From positions 1 to 33,203 of the IMG/VR virus record IMGVR_UViG_3300031277_000014: DNA of 33,203 nt. One strand, 5' to 3'. Position 1 is the stretch's first letter. Each line of letters starts with the position of its first letter. A program made the translations under genes and the position numbers. Shown here in pieces: positions 21,755 through 29,279 of the stretch. Source of the stretch: a virus. The notes under the pieces were generated by a model. It was given only the letters and a program-made list of their open reading frames with translations, was not told the origin of the DNA and made no database searches.

Positions 21755-24700
21755 ATGGCCTGGCCGGAGGAGCCCCTCCCGATCCAGATCGATCTGGACG
21801 TAGCCGGCACTACGACCGACATCACGTCGTTCCACTATTCTCCGCGGGGTACTCCGCGGGTGGTGCGGGGTCGGTCCGATGAGCAGACCTCTCCGTCTCC
21901 GGCCCGGATCGAGGGCCTGGTCCTGAACAACCGTGATGCCCGGTTCTCTCCGAGGGTTCCGGGGTCGCCGTGGTACGGGCTGATCGGGCGAGGTACTCCT
22001 CTGGCCATCGGTCTCCAGGGAGCTCCGACGCGCCTACTCCTACCGGGGACGAAAGGCGACGTGATCGACACTCCGGACTCGGCATCGCTGTCGATCACCG
22101 GGGACATCGAGGTCCGAGTAGACGCCCATCTCCTCCTGTACCGACCTCAGGTCTGGTACCTGGCCTCGAAATGGGACTCAGCCGGGAACCAACGATCCTG
22201 GCTCCTGCGCGTCGAGTCCGACGGGATCCTGCGCTGGTATTGGACCGCTGACGGCTCAACCCAGCTCTACGCAGCGTCCACCGTCCCCCTGGAAACCAGT
22301 ACCGGTCGCCTCGCGCTCGCCGTCACCCACGACGTGGACAACGGTGCCGGGGGGAACACGGCAAGGTTCTGGACGGCGCCGACCATGGCGGGACCCTGGA
22401 CCGAGCTGGGAGACCCCGTGGTCACGGCGGGGACCACGAGCCTGTACGACTCCACCGCCGGCACAGAGATCGGAGGAGCGTCCCAGATCGTCTACCCGGA
22501 TGCGGTCGGGGCCCTGTACGGGTGGGAGCTCTGGTCGGGGATCGCGACCGCGGGCGGGACCCTGGTCTCCGGGATGGACCTGTCCGGACAGGCACCGGGC
22601 GCCGGGACGGTTTCGGATGGGACCCGGACCTGGACCCTCCAGGGAGGGACCTCTCTGGTCGATGTGGATCCCCGCGGGACCGCGGAGGTGGCGTCTTTGC
22701 CTCCCCGGTGGGATGTCACCGGACGGGACGCCACGGTCCTCCCGGACGTGGCCGGGGTCCTGCGGCGTCTGGGGACAGGGGGGTCGTCCCTACGGTCTGC
22801 TTTATACCGGTCGATCATGGGACAGGACCCGGACGCCTACTGGCCTTGCGAGGACGGGACCGACGCTACCTCCCTGGGATCACCGATACCTGGGGTCGAG
22901 CCGATGCAGATCACCGGGACTCCGTCCCTGGCCTCGGACTCCTCGATCGTAGGATCCGAGCCGCTGCCGGTCCTCAAAGATGCGCAGTTCACGGGGTGGA
23001 TGCCGCTTCCGTATTCGGCGACGGGTCAGTGTTCCGTGCAGTGGGTGATGCACGTCGACACCACCTCGGTGGCCCCGGGCGGTGGGCAGACCATCATGAG
23101 CGCGTACCTGACCGGAGGGACCGTCAGCCGGTGGGAGCTGTCCTACCGCACGGGCGGAGGACTACGCCTCCTGATCTACGACACCGCAGGGACGATCGTG
23201 GATGACTCCGGGTCCATCGCCTTCGACCTGGACGACAAGATCGAATTCGTGCAGGTCAACCTCGTGGACAACGGGGCTGATATCGACTGGCGGATCATCG
23301 TGATCTTCTCCGGTCAGGTGGTGGCCCTGTACTGGGCCGATACTCTGGTCGGCTACTCCACGGGCGGGGTCCGGGTCGTCCGCGTGAACGAAGGCGGCGG
23401 TCTGGTCGATGTGACCGTCGGCCACGTGTATATCCGGTCAGCGGAGGTGACGACCGAGCACGACCTGGGGCTGTCCCTCGGTGGGTGGGCCGGAGAGACA
23501 GCAGCAGAGCGGATCCTGCGACTGTGCGACGAAGAAGGCCTCCTCGGAGATGTCCGGGGAGATCCCGGACGGACCCCGGTGATGGGTCCTCAGCCCCGAG
23601 GGACTCTCCTGGCAGCGCTCACGGAGTGTGAGACCGCGGATGGGGGGCTGCTGTACGAGCCGCGGCACTGGGTCGGGATCGGGTACCGGACCCTACGGTC
23701 GATGCTCGACCAGGCCCCGGTCGTGTCCCTGTCGTACGCCGGACATCAGCTGGCCCCTCCTTTCGAGCCTGAGGACGATGACCAGCGGGCTCGGAACGAC
23801 GTGACGGTCCGGCGCACGGAGGGATCGCTGGCCCGGGTGGTGGACGTGACGGGTCCGGTAGGGACGACAGAGATCGGCGTGTATGCCGAGGACGTCCAGG
23901 TCAATATCCAGACGGATGGGCAGCTCGCTGACCTCGCTGGATGGCGTCTCCGTCAGGGGACCGTGGCTGACCCGCGTCTCCCGAGGCTGAAGGTGGATCT
24001 GGCGACTCCTGAGGTCCTGGCTGATCCCGTGGTGTCCGAGGACATCCTGGCAGTGGACATCGGGGACATCGTGGAGGTAACCAGTCCGCCGGCGGAGCTG
24101 TCTGCGAACCCGCTGCGGTTCCGTGTCACGGGGCTGGCGGAGACGATGGCCCAGTACCAGCATTCGGTGGAGGCTTCGGGAGGGCCGGCTGCCGGCCTGG
24201 ACACGATGATCTGGCAAACAAGCGTTACTTTCGGTGACGATTTCGAGTCGGGGGGGACGGCGGCGTGGCCGACGGTCACGGGGGCGGTGTCCGTGGTCGC
24301 GGCCGCGGCCCGGGCCGGGTCGTACGGGCTACGGCTCAGCCCCGGCGGGGGGGCCGCGGCCACGGTCGCGACCTCGACCGTGAAATGGGACCAGGACATG
24401 GTCTGGGGACAGGTCGCGTTGCAGTTCCGGCTCGGGACACTCACCGCATCCGGGACGTCAATGGACCTGGTGACGCTCCGGAACACCGCCGGAACCGGGC
24501 ACCTGGACTTCTTCGTCCATTCGACGGCGAGGACGTTCTGGGTTGATCTGGTGGGGGGGTCCAGTGAGCTCGACACGGGGGTGACCGCGGACACGGGGGT
24601 CTGGCACGACCTGCAGCTGCGCGTGTTTTACGGGCATACGCAGTGGTGGGCGTGGGTCCAGCTCGATGGGGTCGAGTACGGGCCGATCACCCAGGCCACA

Positions 24701-25114
24701 GCAACGCCCTCGTTCGTCCGGTCCTTCCACCTGGGGACCACGTCAACCACGAAAACGTACGAGGTCGATGTCGACTCGGTAGCCATCGTGGTCGGGGATC
24801 AGGAGCCGGACTCGTGGTGGGAGGTGTGCTCCCGGTGGGATACGTCTGTGGCAACGCTCACGGCCGGGGTCACGGCGGACGCGACGACTCTCCAGGTCAC
24901 AACCCCGGCCGGAGACCCCGTGTGGACTACGAACGAGGAGGATCTGCCGTTCGATGTCGGTGTGGGGGGGGAGCGGATCCGGGTCGAGGCCGTGACCGGG
25001 GCGACATCGCCGCAGACCATGACCGTGGTCCGGTCCGTGAACGGCGTGACCCTGACCCACGCCGCGGGGGACCCGGTCAGTTTGTGGAAGCCCTCGTACT
25101 ACGCGATCAACTAG
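21755..25114 (+). CDS. Minor tail protein / tail tip protein with lectin-like (LamG-type) domains, 1,119 aa
   Basis: The N-terminus (MAWPEEPLPIQIDLDVAGTT; HYSPRGTPRVVRGRSDEQTS; SPARIEGLVLNNRDARFSP) is a conserved start of actinophage minor tail proteins. Two concanavalin/LamG-like beta-sandwich regions follow: SGLA-type DAHLLLYRPQVWYLASKWDS to about residue 290, and VTFGDDFESGGTAAWPTVTG near residue 830, ending around residue 1,020 in a 'SVAIVVGDQEPDSWW' segment. A distal-tail-like core lies between. These domains probably bind host surface carbohydrate. It starts one base after the tape measure stop. Confidence 0.85.
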   Translation: MAWPEEPLPIQIDLDVAGTTTDITSFHYSPRGTPRVVRGRSDEQTSPSPARIEGLVLNNRDARFSPRVPGSPWYGLIGRGTPLAIGLQGAPTRLLLPGTKGDVIDTPDSASLSITGDIEVRVDAHLLLYRPQVWYLASKWDSAGNQRSWLLRVESDGILRWYWTADGSTQLYAASTVPLETSTGRLALAVTHDVDNGAGGNTARFWTAPTMAGPWTELGDPVVTAGTTSLYDSTAGTEIGGASQIVYPDAVGALYGWELWSGIATAGGTLVSGMDLSGQAPGAGTVSDGTRTWTLQGGTSLVDVDPRGTAEVASLPPRWDVTGRDATVLPDVAGVLRRLGTGGSSLRSALYRSIMGQDPDAYWPCEDGTDATSLGSPIPGVEPMQITGTPSLASDSSIVGSEPLPVLKDAQFTGWMPLPYSATGQCSVQWVMHVDTTSVAPGGGQTIMSAYLTGGTVSRWELSYRTGGGLRLLIYDTAGTIVDDSGSIAFDLDDKIEFVQVNLVDNGADIDWRIIVIFSGQVVALYWADTLVGYSTGGVRVVRVNEGGGLVDVTVGHVYIRSAEVTTEHDLGLSLGGWAGETAAERILRLCDEEGLLGDVRGDPGRTPVMGPQPRGTLLAALTECETADGGLLYEPRHWVGIGYRTLRSMLDQAPVVSLSYAGHQLAPPFEPEDDDQRARNDVTVRRTEGSLARVVDVTGPVGTTEIGVYAEDVQVNIQTDGQLADLAGWRLRQGTVADPRLPRLKVDLATPEVLADPVVSEDILAVDIGDIVEVTSPPAELSANPLRFRVTGLAETMAQYQHSVEASGGPAAGLDTMIWQTSVTFGDDFESGGTAAWPTVTGAVSVVAAAARAGSYGLRLSPGGGAAATVATSTVKWDQDMVWGQVALQFRLGTLTASGTSMDLVTLRNTAGTGHLDFFVHSTARTFWVDLVGGSSELDTGVTADTGVWHDLQLRVFYGHTQWWAWVQLDGVEYGPITQATATPSFVRSFHLGTTSTTKTYEVDVDSVAIVVGDQEPDSWWEVCSRWDTSVATLTAGVTADATTLQVTTPAGDPVWTTNEEDLPFDVGVGGERIRVEAVTGATSPQTMTVVRSVNGVTLTHAAGDPVSLWKPSYYAIN

Positions 25115-25122
25115 GAGTTGAC

Positions 25123-25560
25123 ATGGTTCTTGCTGGTGAGAGGGCTAAAGCCTCGGATCTCGCGGCGCTGGAGTCCGTGGCCTGGACTTCCTTCCTACCG
25201 ACGTGGACGAACCTGACGATCGGGGCCGGGGGGGTCGGCACGTACTCGTACTGCAAGATTGGGCGCCTGATCGTGGCGTCGTACGAGTTCGTGCTGGGGA
25301 CGGGGTCGGCGGTGGGGACGGGGCCGTACGTGACGCTCCCGGTCCCGGCGTCCTCGAACCAGCTGATCGCAGCGGTGTCGGAGTACCGGGATTCGGCGCC
25401 AGCGGGCGTGTACTGGGGGGTTGCGCTGCAGTCTGGGTCGGTGATGCTGATGTGTCGGATGAGTGCGGAGGCTCGGACGGCGGTTACGGCGACGACGCCG
25501 TTCACGTGGGCCACCGGAGATAGCATCCGGTTCACCATCACGTACCAGTCAGCAAGCTGA
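25123..25560 (+). CDS. Small tail fibre/tip protein, 145 aa
   Basis: ATG 25123 has TAGGAGTTGAC upstream. The product begins MVLAGERAKASDLAALES, a common phage fibre N-terminus ('aGqkirAsDl'). It continues as a beta-barrel-like domain (TWTNLTIGAGGVGTYSYCKI, RLIVASYEFVLG, FTWATGDSIRFTITYQS), as in the C-terminal domains of actinophage receptor-binding proteins. It is the last plus-strand gene. Confidence 0.78.
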   Translation: MVLAGERAKASDLAALESVAWTSFLPTWTNLTIGAGGVGTYSYCKIGRLIVASYEFVLGTGSAVGTGPYVTLPVPASSNQLIAAVSEYRDSAPAGVYWGVALQSGSVMLMCRMSAEARTAVTATTPFTWATGDSIRFTITYQSAS

Positions 25561-25565
25561 TATGT

Positions 25566-25665
25566 CCCGTAGGTCGGATTCGCACCGACGTCCTTGCCCT
25601 GGGGTGGATTGTCCCCAGCTGTAGGTCCACCGACGGAGCACGCTCTACTGCTGAGCTACTACGGG
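25566..25665 (-). tRNA. tRNA-Pro-like gene 1 with 36-nt anticodon loop
   Basis: On the minus strand the 100-nt element has a perfect 7-bp acceptor (CCCGTAG/CTACGGG), TA at positions 8-9, D-arm GCTC/GAGC, anticodon stem TGCTC/GGGCA (one G-U), 5-nt variable loop AGGAC, and T-arm GTCGG-TGCGAAT-CCGAC. Everything is standard except the anticodon loop, which is 36 nt instead of 7 (25601-25636 on the plus strand) and can form its own hairpin (CTGGGG/CCCCAG or GTGGA/TCCAC). UCGG near the loop's 5' side, C1:G72 and discriminator A73 are proline-like features. The D-loop lacks the usual GG. No encoded CCA. It could be degenerate, an intron-bearing tRNA or a tRNA mimic. Confidence 0.6.
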
Positions 25666-25691
25666 CACCCCGGTGCTCGTCCCGGGGTGAT
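25666..25691 (-). repeat. Hairpin immediately 5' of tRNA-like gene 1
   Basis: On the plus strand CACCCCGG-TGCTCGTC-CCGGGGTG forms a perfect 8-bp stem. The same arrangement and loop (TGCTCR) recur beside tRNA-like gene 2 with different but still paired stem bases. The two tRNA-like units therefore look like diverged copies of one hairpin-plus-tRNA element. Confidence 0.6.
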
Positions 25692-25811
25692 GTCCGCTTC
25701 TCCCGTGCTGAGCGATCACGCCTGGCGGCGTGCACCACGGGCCACGGCCATGACCAGTACTCTATCTCTCGACCGCTGAGCTCGGCCGTCGCCTGTGGCC
25801 GGGCTCGACAG

Positions 25812-25888
25812 ATAGTCCCCACCCGCGTGGGGGTGGCCCGGTGTAGGTGAGCCGTAGCGAGTTTTCCCCGCCCACGCGGGGGTAGGAA
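25812..25888 (+). repeat. Pair of degenerate type I-E CRISPR-like repeats, 21-nt gap
   Basis: Repeat A (25812-25839) and repeat B (25861-25888) align over 28 bases to the array repeats at 2345-2494. Repeat A has CCCCAC/GTGGGG where the array has CCCCGC/GCGGGG: two substitutions that preserve pairing. Repeat B keeps CCCCGC/GCGGGG with CCAC in the loop. The flanks (first 4 and last 4 bases) have diverged. The gap is 21 nt (25840-25860), too short for a normal type I-E spacer of 32-33 nt. This resembles solitary repeat units rather than an array. Confidence 0.75.
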
Positions 25889-25894
25889 ACAGTT

Positions 25895-25922
25895 GAGCCC
25901 CCCACCATGAGGTGGGGGGCTC
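25895..25922 (+). terminator. Perfect hairpin after the repeat pair
   Basis: GAGCCCCCCACC/GGTGGGGGGCTC form a 12-bp stem with loop ATGA, starting 7 bases after repeat B. A strong hairpin directly downstream of the repeats mirrors the arrangement at 2559 after the array. No U-run follows on the plus strand. It also lies between the two tRNA-like genes, so it could separate their transcripts on the minus strand. Confidence 0.6.
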
Positions 25923-25936
25923 GCTGGCGTTGTTGT

Positions 25937-26021
25937 CCTGTCGGACGGATTCGAACCGTCGTCTGCCCACGGCGGACGTGAGTCCCAACGTGGGTCCTCT
26001 TGGCCACTGAGGTACGACAGG
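25937..26021 (-). tRNA. tRNA-Pro-like gene 2 with 19-nt anticodon loop
   Basis: The 85-nt minus-strand element has a 7-bp acceptor (CCTGTCG/CGACAGG), TA at positions 8-9, D-arm CCTC/GAGG with GG in its loop, anticodon stem CCCAC/GTGGG, 5-nt variable loop CAGAC, and T-arm GACGG-TTCGAAT-CCGTC. The anticodon loop is 19 nt, 12 more than normal, beginning GTTGG. U33 followed by UGG, C1:G72 and A73 are what a proline tRNA (UGG) would have, with an insertion after position 37. An inner stem GGAC/GTCC can form in the loop. No encoded CCA. A long-variable-arm reading was tried and gives no anticodon stem. Confidence 0.65.
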
Positions 26022-26046
26022 CACCTCCAGTGCTCACCTGGAGGAG
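26022..26046 (-). repeat. Hairpin immediately 5' of tRNA-like gene 2
   Basis: CCTCCAG-TGCTCAC-CTGGAGG (26024-26044) forms a 7-bp stem and is homologous to the hairpin at 25666-25691, with conserved flank CACC and loop TGCTC and compensatory stem changes. On the minus strand its base lies about 2 nt before the tRNA 5' end. Confidence 0.6.
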
Positions 26047-26158
26047 GGACTGCTGGTCACGGTTGAGCCTCCCGGTACCACTGCTGTCCACCAAGAACAC
26101 CGATACTACTAGGCAGCAAACAGAGAGTCATACCGATTAAAAACCTCCATTCTTTAGG

Positions 26159-26989
26159 CTATTCGATCGAGTGACGGGGGCATTGCTGGTACCGGGCGGT
26201 GTCCGGGCAGGTTCGGCCTAACGCGAGCAGCATCCCATGGTGTCCCTCCCGTAGCGGGACTCCCTTAGGGACCGGGACAGCCTTTACGTAGACGAGCTCA
26301 TGACCGGTGTACTGGCACTCGGACAGGGTCGCGAACAGGTCGTTCGCGGTGATGGGCACGGCCGGGTAGTCGACCCCGCCGACCGCGTACCCCGTGGACT
26401 CGGCCATGCACGCGATCGCGTACGGCGCCCCAGGCTGGAGCGACCGCAGGAACGAACACACAGCGGCCGCGAACTCTGCCCTGGACGAGGTCATGGACTC
26501 AGCGACGAAACACATCGTCCCAAGATCGAAAGCCTGTTCCATCCCCAGGGACAGGAGGTCTGCCCGTGACGTGTTGAGCGCTGTCCGGGCCATCGCCCAG
26601 GTCAGGGTGGTATTCAGCCAGGGGTTCCCTGCTTCCCGAGCCCGGTCCCAGTACGGGTCCCACCGTTCGAGGGCCTCACGGTCCCCGGAGCGCAGCAGTC
26701 TTATTTCTGATTTCAACCAGTCCAGGTTGGCCTGACCGGGGTCGATGAGGACGATTTCGGCGGTTAGGGGCATCATCGTCATCGCCGGGTACAAGTTCGA
26801 CCCGGCACCCATGTCCACACCGATGGGATAATCCTCTGTCTGAGGATGCTCCAGGAAATGTTTCTTGAAATGATTGGCGCACGCCAGGATGATCCGCGCG
26901 TCATCGTCGCGGACCTGTGGTGAGTAGTTCTTTTCCTGGTATGGGACCGGGTCGAACCGGTCCCAATCGATGGAGGAGTTTTTTTCCAT
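26159..26989 (-). CDS. SCO2525-family SAM-dependent methyltransferase, 276 aa
   Basis: The product begins with IDWDRFDPVPYQEKNY, has SAM motif I GVDMGAGSNLYP (residues 57-68), then EIVLIDPGQANLDWL, the family-specific DLGTMCFVAESMTSS, and GAPYAIACMAESTGYAVGG followed by YPAVPITANDLFATL. These match the SCO2525 family of actinomycete methyltransferases (NNMT/PNMT-like class I fold), which are small-molecule or amine methyltransferases by fold; the natural substrate is not known to me. It is the last gene of a minus-strand run. Its ATG overlaps the stop of the exonuclease gene (TGATG). Confidence 0.78.
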   Translation of the reverse strand: MEKNSSIDWDRFDPVPYQEKNYSPQVRDDDARIILACANHFKKHFLEHPQTEDYPIGVDMGAGSNLYPAMTMMPLTAEIVLIDPGQANLDWLKSEIRLLRSGDREALERWDPYWDRAREAGNPWLNTTLTWAMARTALNTSRADLLSLGMEQAFDLGTMCFVAESMTSSRAEFAAAVCSFLRSLQPGAPYAIACMAESTGYAVGGVDYPAVPITANDLFATLSECQYTGHELVYVKAVPVPKGVPLREGHHGMLLALGRTCPDTARYQQCPRHSIE

Positions 26990-27663
26990 CAGGGGATCTC
27001 CTCCAGGGCTTCGGCGGCGGCCTCCCAGATACCATGCTGCCAGTGCTGGGAGAGCACACGGGGATCACCCCGGTGCACGGTATCCCATATCTCCGCCGCC
27101 CATCTGGCGTCTCCGCCGGCGGTGTGCCTGACCCCCGGCCCGGGAGGCTCGACACCGACAGCCAGCGATAGGGCCGTTGAGTTGTATGGCGGTGTCAGGA
27201 TGCGGCGGAGCGCGTCCCGCTCAGGAGCCGTCAGCACGGTTGTCTGCTCTAGGGCCCGCAGATAGCCGACCGCCAACGTTTCCACATCCTGGACGTGGTA
27301 ATGCCAGGGGGGTTCGAAACCGGGGAGCGACTGCCGGATGATCCGGTCGTCGAATCCTGGCACGGCCCCGACAAGAATCGGCTTCGTCCCGTCTGGATTG
27401 GGGGTGAAGGTTTTCTTCAGCCAGGCAGCTGCCTCCATTCTGTCGAGGGCTGCGACCGAGTCGTACCGGGCCTCGTAGTCCTTCCGGAAATCTTGGGACA
27501 GTCTCAGATAGTCGTAGGGCCCGAAGGGCTGGACGAAGACTGCCGAGACCTCTCCTGGCCCAGTGCTGAGACAGGGGCAGATTCCGATCTCCCAGATGGA
27601 GGCCCGGGAGTCGAGACCCGTGGTCTCGGTGTCCAGGGCAATGATGCGGGTCACAGGGGCCAT
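26989..27663 (-). CDS. DEDDh 3'-5' exonuclease (DnaQ-like) 1, 224 aa
   Basis: The start ATG at 27663 gives MAPVTRIIALDTETTGLDSR; the longer upstream open frame is a shadow of the next gene. Catalytic motifs: ExoI LDTETTGL (Asp and Glu), ExoII GFDDRIIRQ, and ExoIII HTAGGD (His-x4-Asp). It is a proofreading-type exonuclease without a polymerase in the window. It overlaps the second exonuclease gene by 13 bases and the methyltransferase by one, so the three are probably co-transcribed. Confidence 0.85.
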   Translation of the reverse strand: MAPVTRIIALDTETTGLDSRASIWEIGICPCLSTGPGEVSAVFVQPFGPYDYLRLSQDFRKDYEARYDSVAALDRMEAAAWLKKTFTPNPDGTKPILVGAVPGFDDRIIRQSLPGFEPPWHYHVQDVETLAVGYLRALEQTTVLTAPERDALRRILTPPYNSTALSLAVGVEPPGPGVRHTAGGDARWAAEIWDTVHRGDPRVLSQHWQHGIWEAAAEALEEIP

Positions 27664-28436
27664 CCTCGGGACAGGACCTCGGCGGCGTCCTTGGGCCGGC
27701 CCTGACGCCTGAGCCACCCAGCGAACGAGCTGCGCTGGGCAGCAGCCCACGTGATCTGCCGCTCGTGCAGCTGCACAGGCGTCAGGGTGGCCAGGCGCAT
27801 GTTTCTCAGCTGCCGGAGGGCGACCGCGCAGGACGCGGCCGCATCCGCCGCCGAGGAATGCGCGTCCACCAACTCGATCCCATAGTGCTCTGCCTGAGCA
27901 GTGAGGATCCGTTTGCCCTTCCGGTAGGGGTCCAGGTGCTTGTCCAGGACCAGGGGGTCCAGGATCCGTCCGCGCTGGGGCATCTCCCAGCCCAGACCGC
28001 AATGACGGCGGGACTCAGCATCCAACAGACCGAGGTCGAACGGGGCATTGAACACCACGATGGGAAGCTGCGTAAGCATCCGGTGGTGCTCCGCCGCGTA
28101 CAGCAGCGACAGGACCCCGTCAAGGGCCACGTCCGTGCTGGTGCCGTCAGTGGCGGCCTGCTGGGTGGTGATCCCGTGGACTGCCGTAGCAGCCTCCGGG
28201 ATCTCGACGCCCGGGTTCACGAGCCAGGTGGCCTCCCAGAGGAGTCCTCTGCTGGCGGAGACCAGGACCAGGCTGATCGTGACGATTCGGTCGGTTTCCG
28301 TGTCGGTACCGGTGGTCTCGGTGTCGAGTCCGAGGACGGCGTGCTCCTCGGAATGCTGACATGTCCAGGTGTCCTCTACGAGGGTTTCTGCGGCCCGGAA
28401 CAACCGCGAACGAGCATCTTCGAGTTGGTTTACCAT
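27651..28436 (-). CDS. DEDDh 3'-5' exonuclease (DnaQ-like) 2, 261 aa
   Basis: Start ATG 28436 with GAGGGC upstream. Motifs: GLDTETTGTD (ExoI), VVFNAPFDLGLL (ExoII) and AHSSAAD (ExoIII His-x4-Asp), with AVHGITTQQA between the first two, a segment typical of the DnaQ epsilon family. An N-terminal 35-residue helix and a C-terminal extension (QITWAAAQRSSFAGWLRRQG) flank the core. It is only distantly similar to its neighbour, so this is probably not a recent duplication. Confidence 0.87.
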   Translation of the reverse strand: MVNQLEDARSRLFRAAETLVEDTWTCQHSEEHAVLGLDTETTGTDTETDRIVTISLVLVSASRGLLWEATWLVNPGVEIPEAATAVHGITTQQAATDGTSTDVALDGVLSLLYAAEHHRMLTQLPIVVFNAPFDLGLLDAESRRHCGLGWEMPQRGRILDPLVLDKHLDPYRKGKRILTAQAEHYGIELVDAHSSAADAAASCAVALRQLRNMRLATLTPVQLHERQITWAAAQRSSFAGWLRRQGRPKDAAEVLSRGWPL

Positions 28437-28458
28437 GCCCTCAATCTTATGATACTTG

Positions 28459-29226
28459 TCATTCTTTCTGCAATTCCGTCAGCAGGTCTTTCACTTCCTG
28501 TAGGCGCTTCAACATCGTTGCCGAATCGTACTTGAACTTTTCAACGTCCTGCTTCAGGCTTCTCATGTCCTCTCTCATCCTGTTGACAGTATTGCGGATC
28601 TCCAGGGGCGTCAGGTAGGCGCCGCGGACGGCGGACGCCGCAGTGAAAGGATGGGCCGGGTCCCCGGCCTTGGAGACGATCTGATCGTTGAGCACGTCAT
28701 CCTCCGGTGTTGTTTTCCGTAGGGCGATCGCCCTGCGGACGATCTCATGTCGTTGTCCGGCTCGGATTGGTCCGGGGCAGGCGTGCCCGCCCCACGCTGC
28801 CCCTCCCATGGAGTGGGTCCCGATCCCCTGACCCTCCACGGAGTCGGTGACCCTGTCGGCGGCCCCGCACCAGACGTGCCATTTGGCGAGCTCGGTCAGC
28901 TGGGCATCGGTGAGCTCTTCATCTGGTGTGCCCTCGGTCTCTACCGAGATCCATCCGGAGTTTCCCGCTCCCTGTGCCCAGGACCACCGATTCAGCGGCA
29001 CATACTGCTCGACATCGCCCTTCCGGGAGACCCACAGGTGCGAGTTCTTCCTGTTTGGGTATTTCAGGTCCCGGAACCATCTCAGGGATCCTTTCCCTGC
29101 CTGGCAGTGGAGGACCCACCGTGTGGGCTGGGTCGCGAACCTCGGGACGGTCAGGGAGCCGTTCTTACGCCGCTCCTTCAGGTACGGGACTAGGTACAGT
29201 GTCGCTGGCGTGTAGCGGGCTCTCAT
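28459..29226 (-). CDS. Endolysin: N-acetylmuramoyl-L-alanine amidase (Amidase_2 fold), 255 aa
   Basis: The catalytic domain covers about residues 15-165: RWVLHCQAG (first zinc His), SHLWVSRKGDVEQYVPLNRW, WAQGAGNSGWISVETEG, then GTHSMGGAAWGGHACPGP (zinc His and Cys), the pattern of actinophage amidase endolysins. The C-terminal 60 residues are a coiled-coil (IRNTVNRMREDMRSLKQDVE...LQEVKDLLTELQKE), not a cell-wall-binding domain, suggesting oligomerisation. ATG 29226 is preferred; GTG 29256 would add 10 residues. It cleaves host peptidoglycan at lysis. Confidence 0.87.
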   Translation of the reverse strand: MRARYTPATLYLVPYLKERRKNGSLTVPRFATQPTRWVLHCQAGKGSLRWFRDLKYPNRKNSHLWVSRKGDVEQYVPLNRWSWAQGAGNSGWISVETEGTPDEELTDAQLTELAKWHVWCGAADRVTDSVEGQGIGTHSMGGAAWGGHACPGPIRAGQRHEIVRRAIALRKTTPEDDVLNDQIVSKAGDPAHPFTAASAVRGAYLTPLEIRNTVNRMREDMRSLKQDVEKFKYDSATMLKRLQEVKDLLTELQKE

Positions 29227-29245
29227 GGTGGTCACGATACGAGGC

Positions 29246-29279
29246 AGGGCCAGCACCGAATATCAACGGTGCTGGCCCT
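29246..29279 (-). terminator. Hairpin between secreted-protein gene and endolysin gene
   Basis: AGGGCCAGCACCG/CGGTGCTGGCCCT form a perfect 13-bp stem around AATATCAA. It lies after the stop of the 29330 gene in the direction of transcription and just upstream of the endolysin start. No U-run on either side; it probably reduces read-through into the lysis gene. Confidence 0.6.

Larger units (their letters stand above)
25561..26158. other. 598-base non-coding island with structured RNAs
   Basis: No convincing protein gene on either strand between the last tail gene and the methyltransferase gene. It holds two minus-strand tRNA-like genes, two related hairpins at their 5' sides, two type I-E-like repeats, and a perfect 12-bp hairpin. 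There is also a further structured stretch at 25701-25770 (nested stems CCCGTG/CACGGG and ACGCC/GGCGT). From about 26100 to 26158 the sequence becomes AT-richer, with no clear promoter. Confidence 0.7.

Noticed and set aside
25701-25790. Third tRNA gene between the two tRNA-like genes
   Set aside because: There is a D-arm-like GCTCAGCGGTCGAG and nested stems, but no T-loop and no matching acceptor arm. It is mentioned only as a structured region.
25566-26021. Ordinary long-variable-arm (Ser/Leu) tRNAs
   Set aside because: With a 7-nt anticodon loop no 5-bp anticodon stem forms in either gene. Stems TGCTC/GGGCA and CCCAC/GTGGG fit only with expanded loops and normal 5-nt variable regions.
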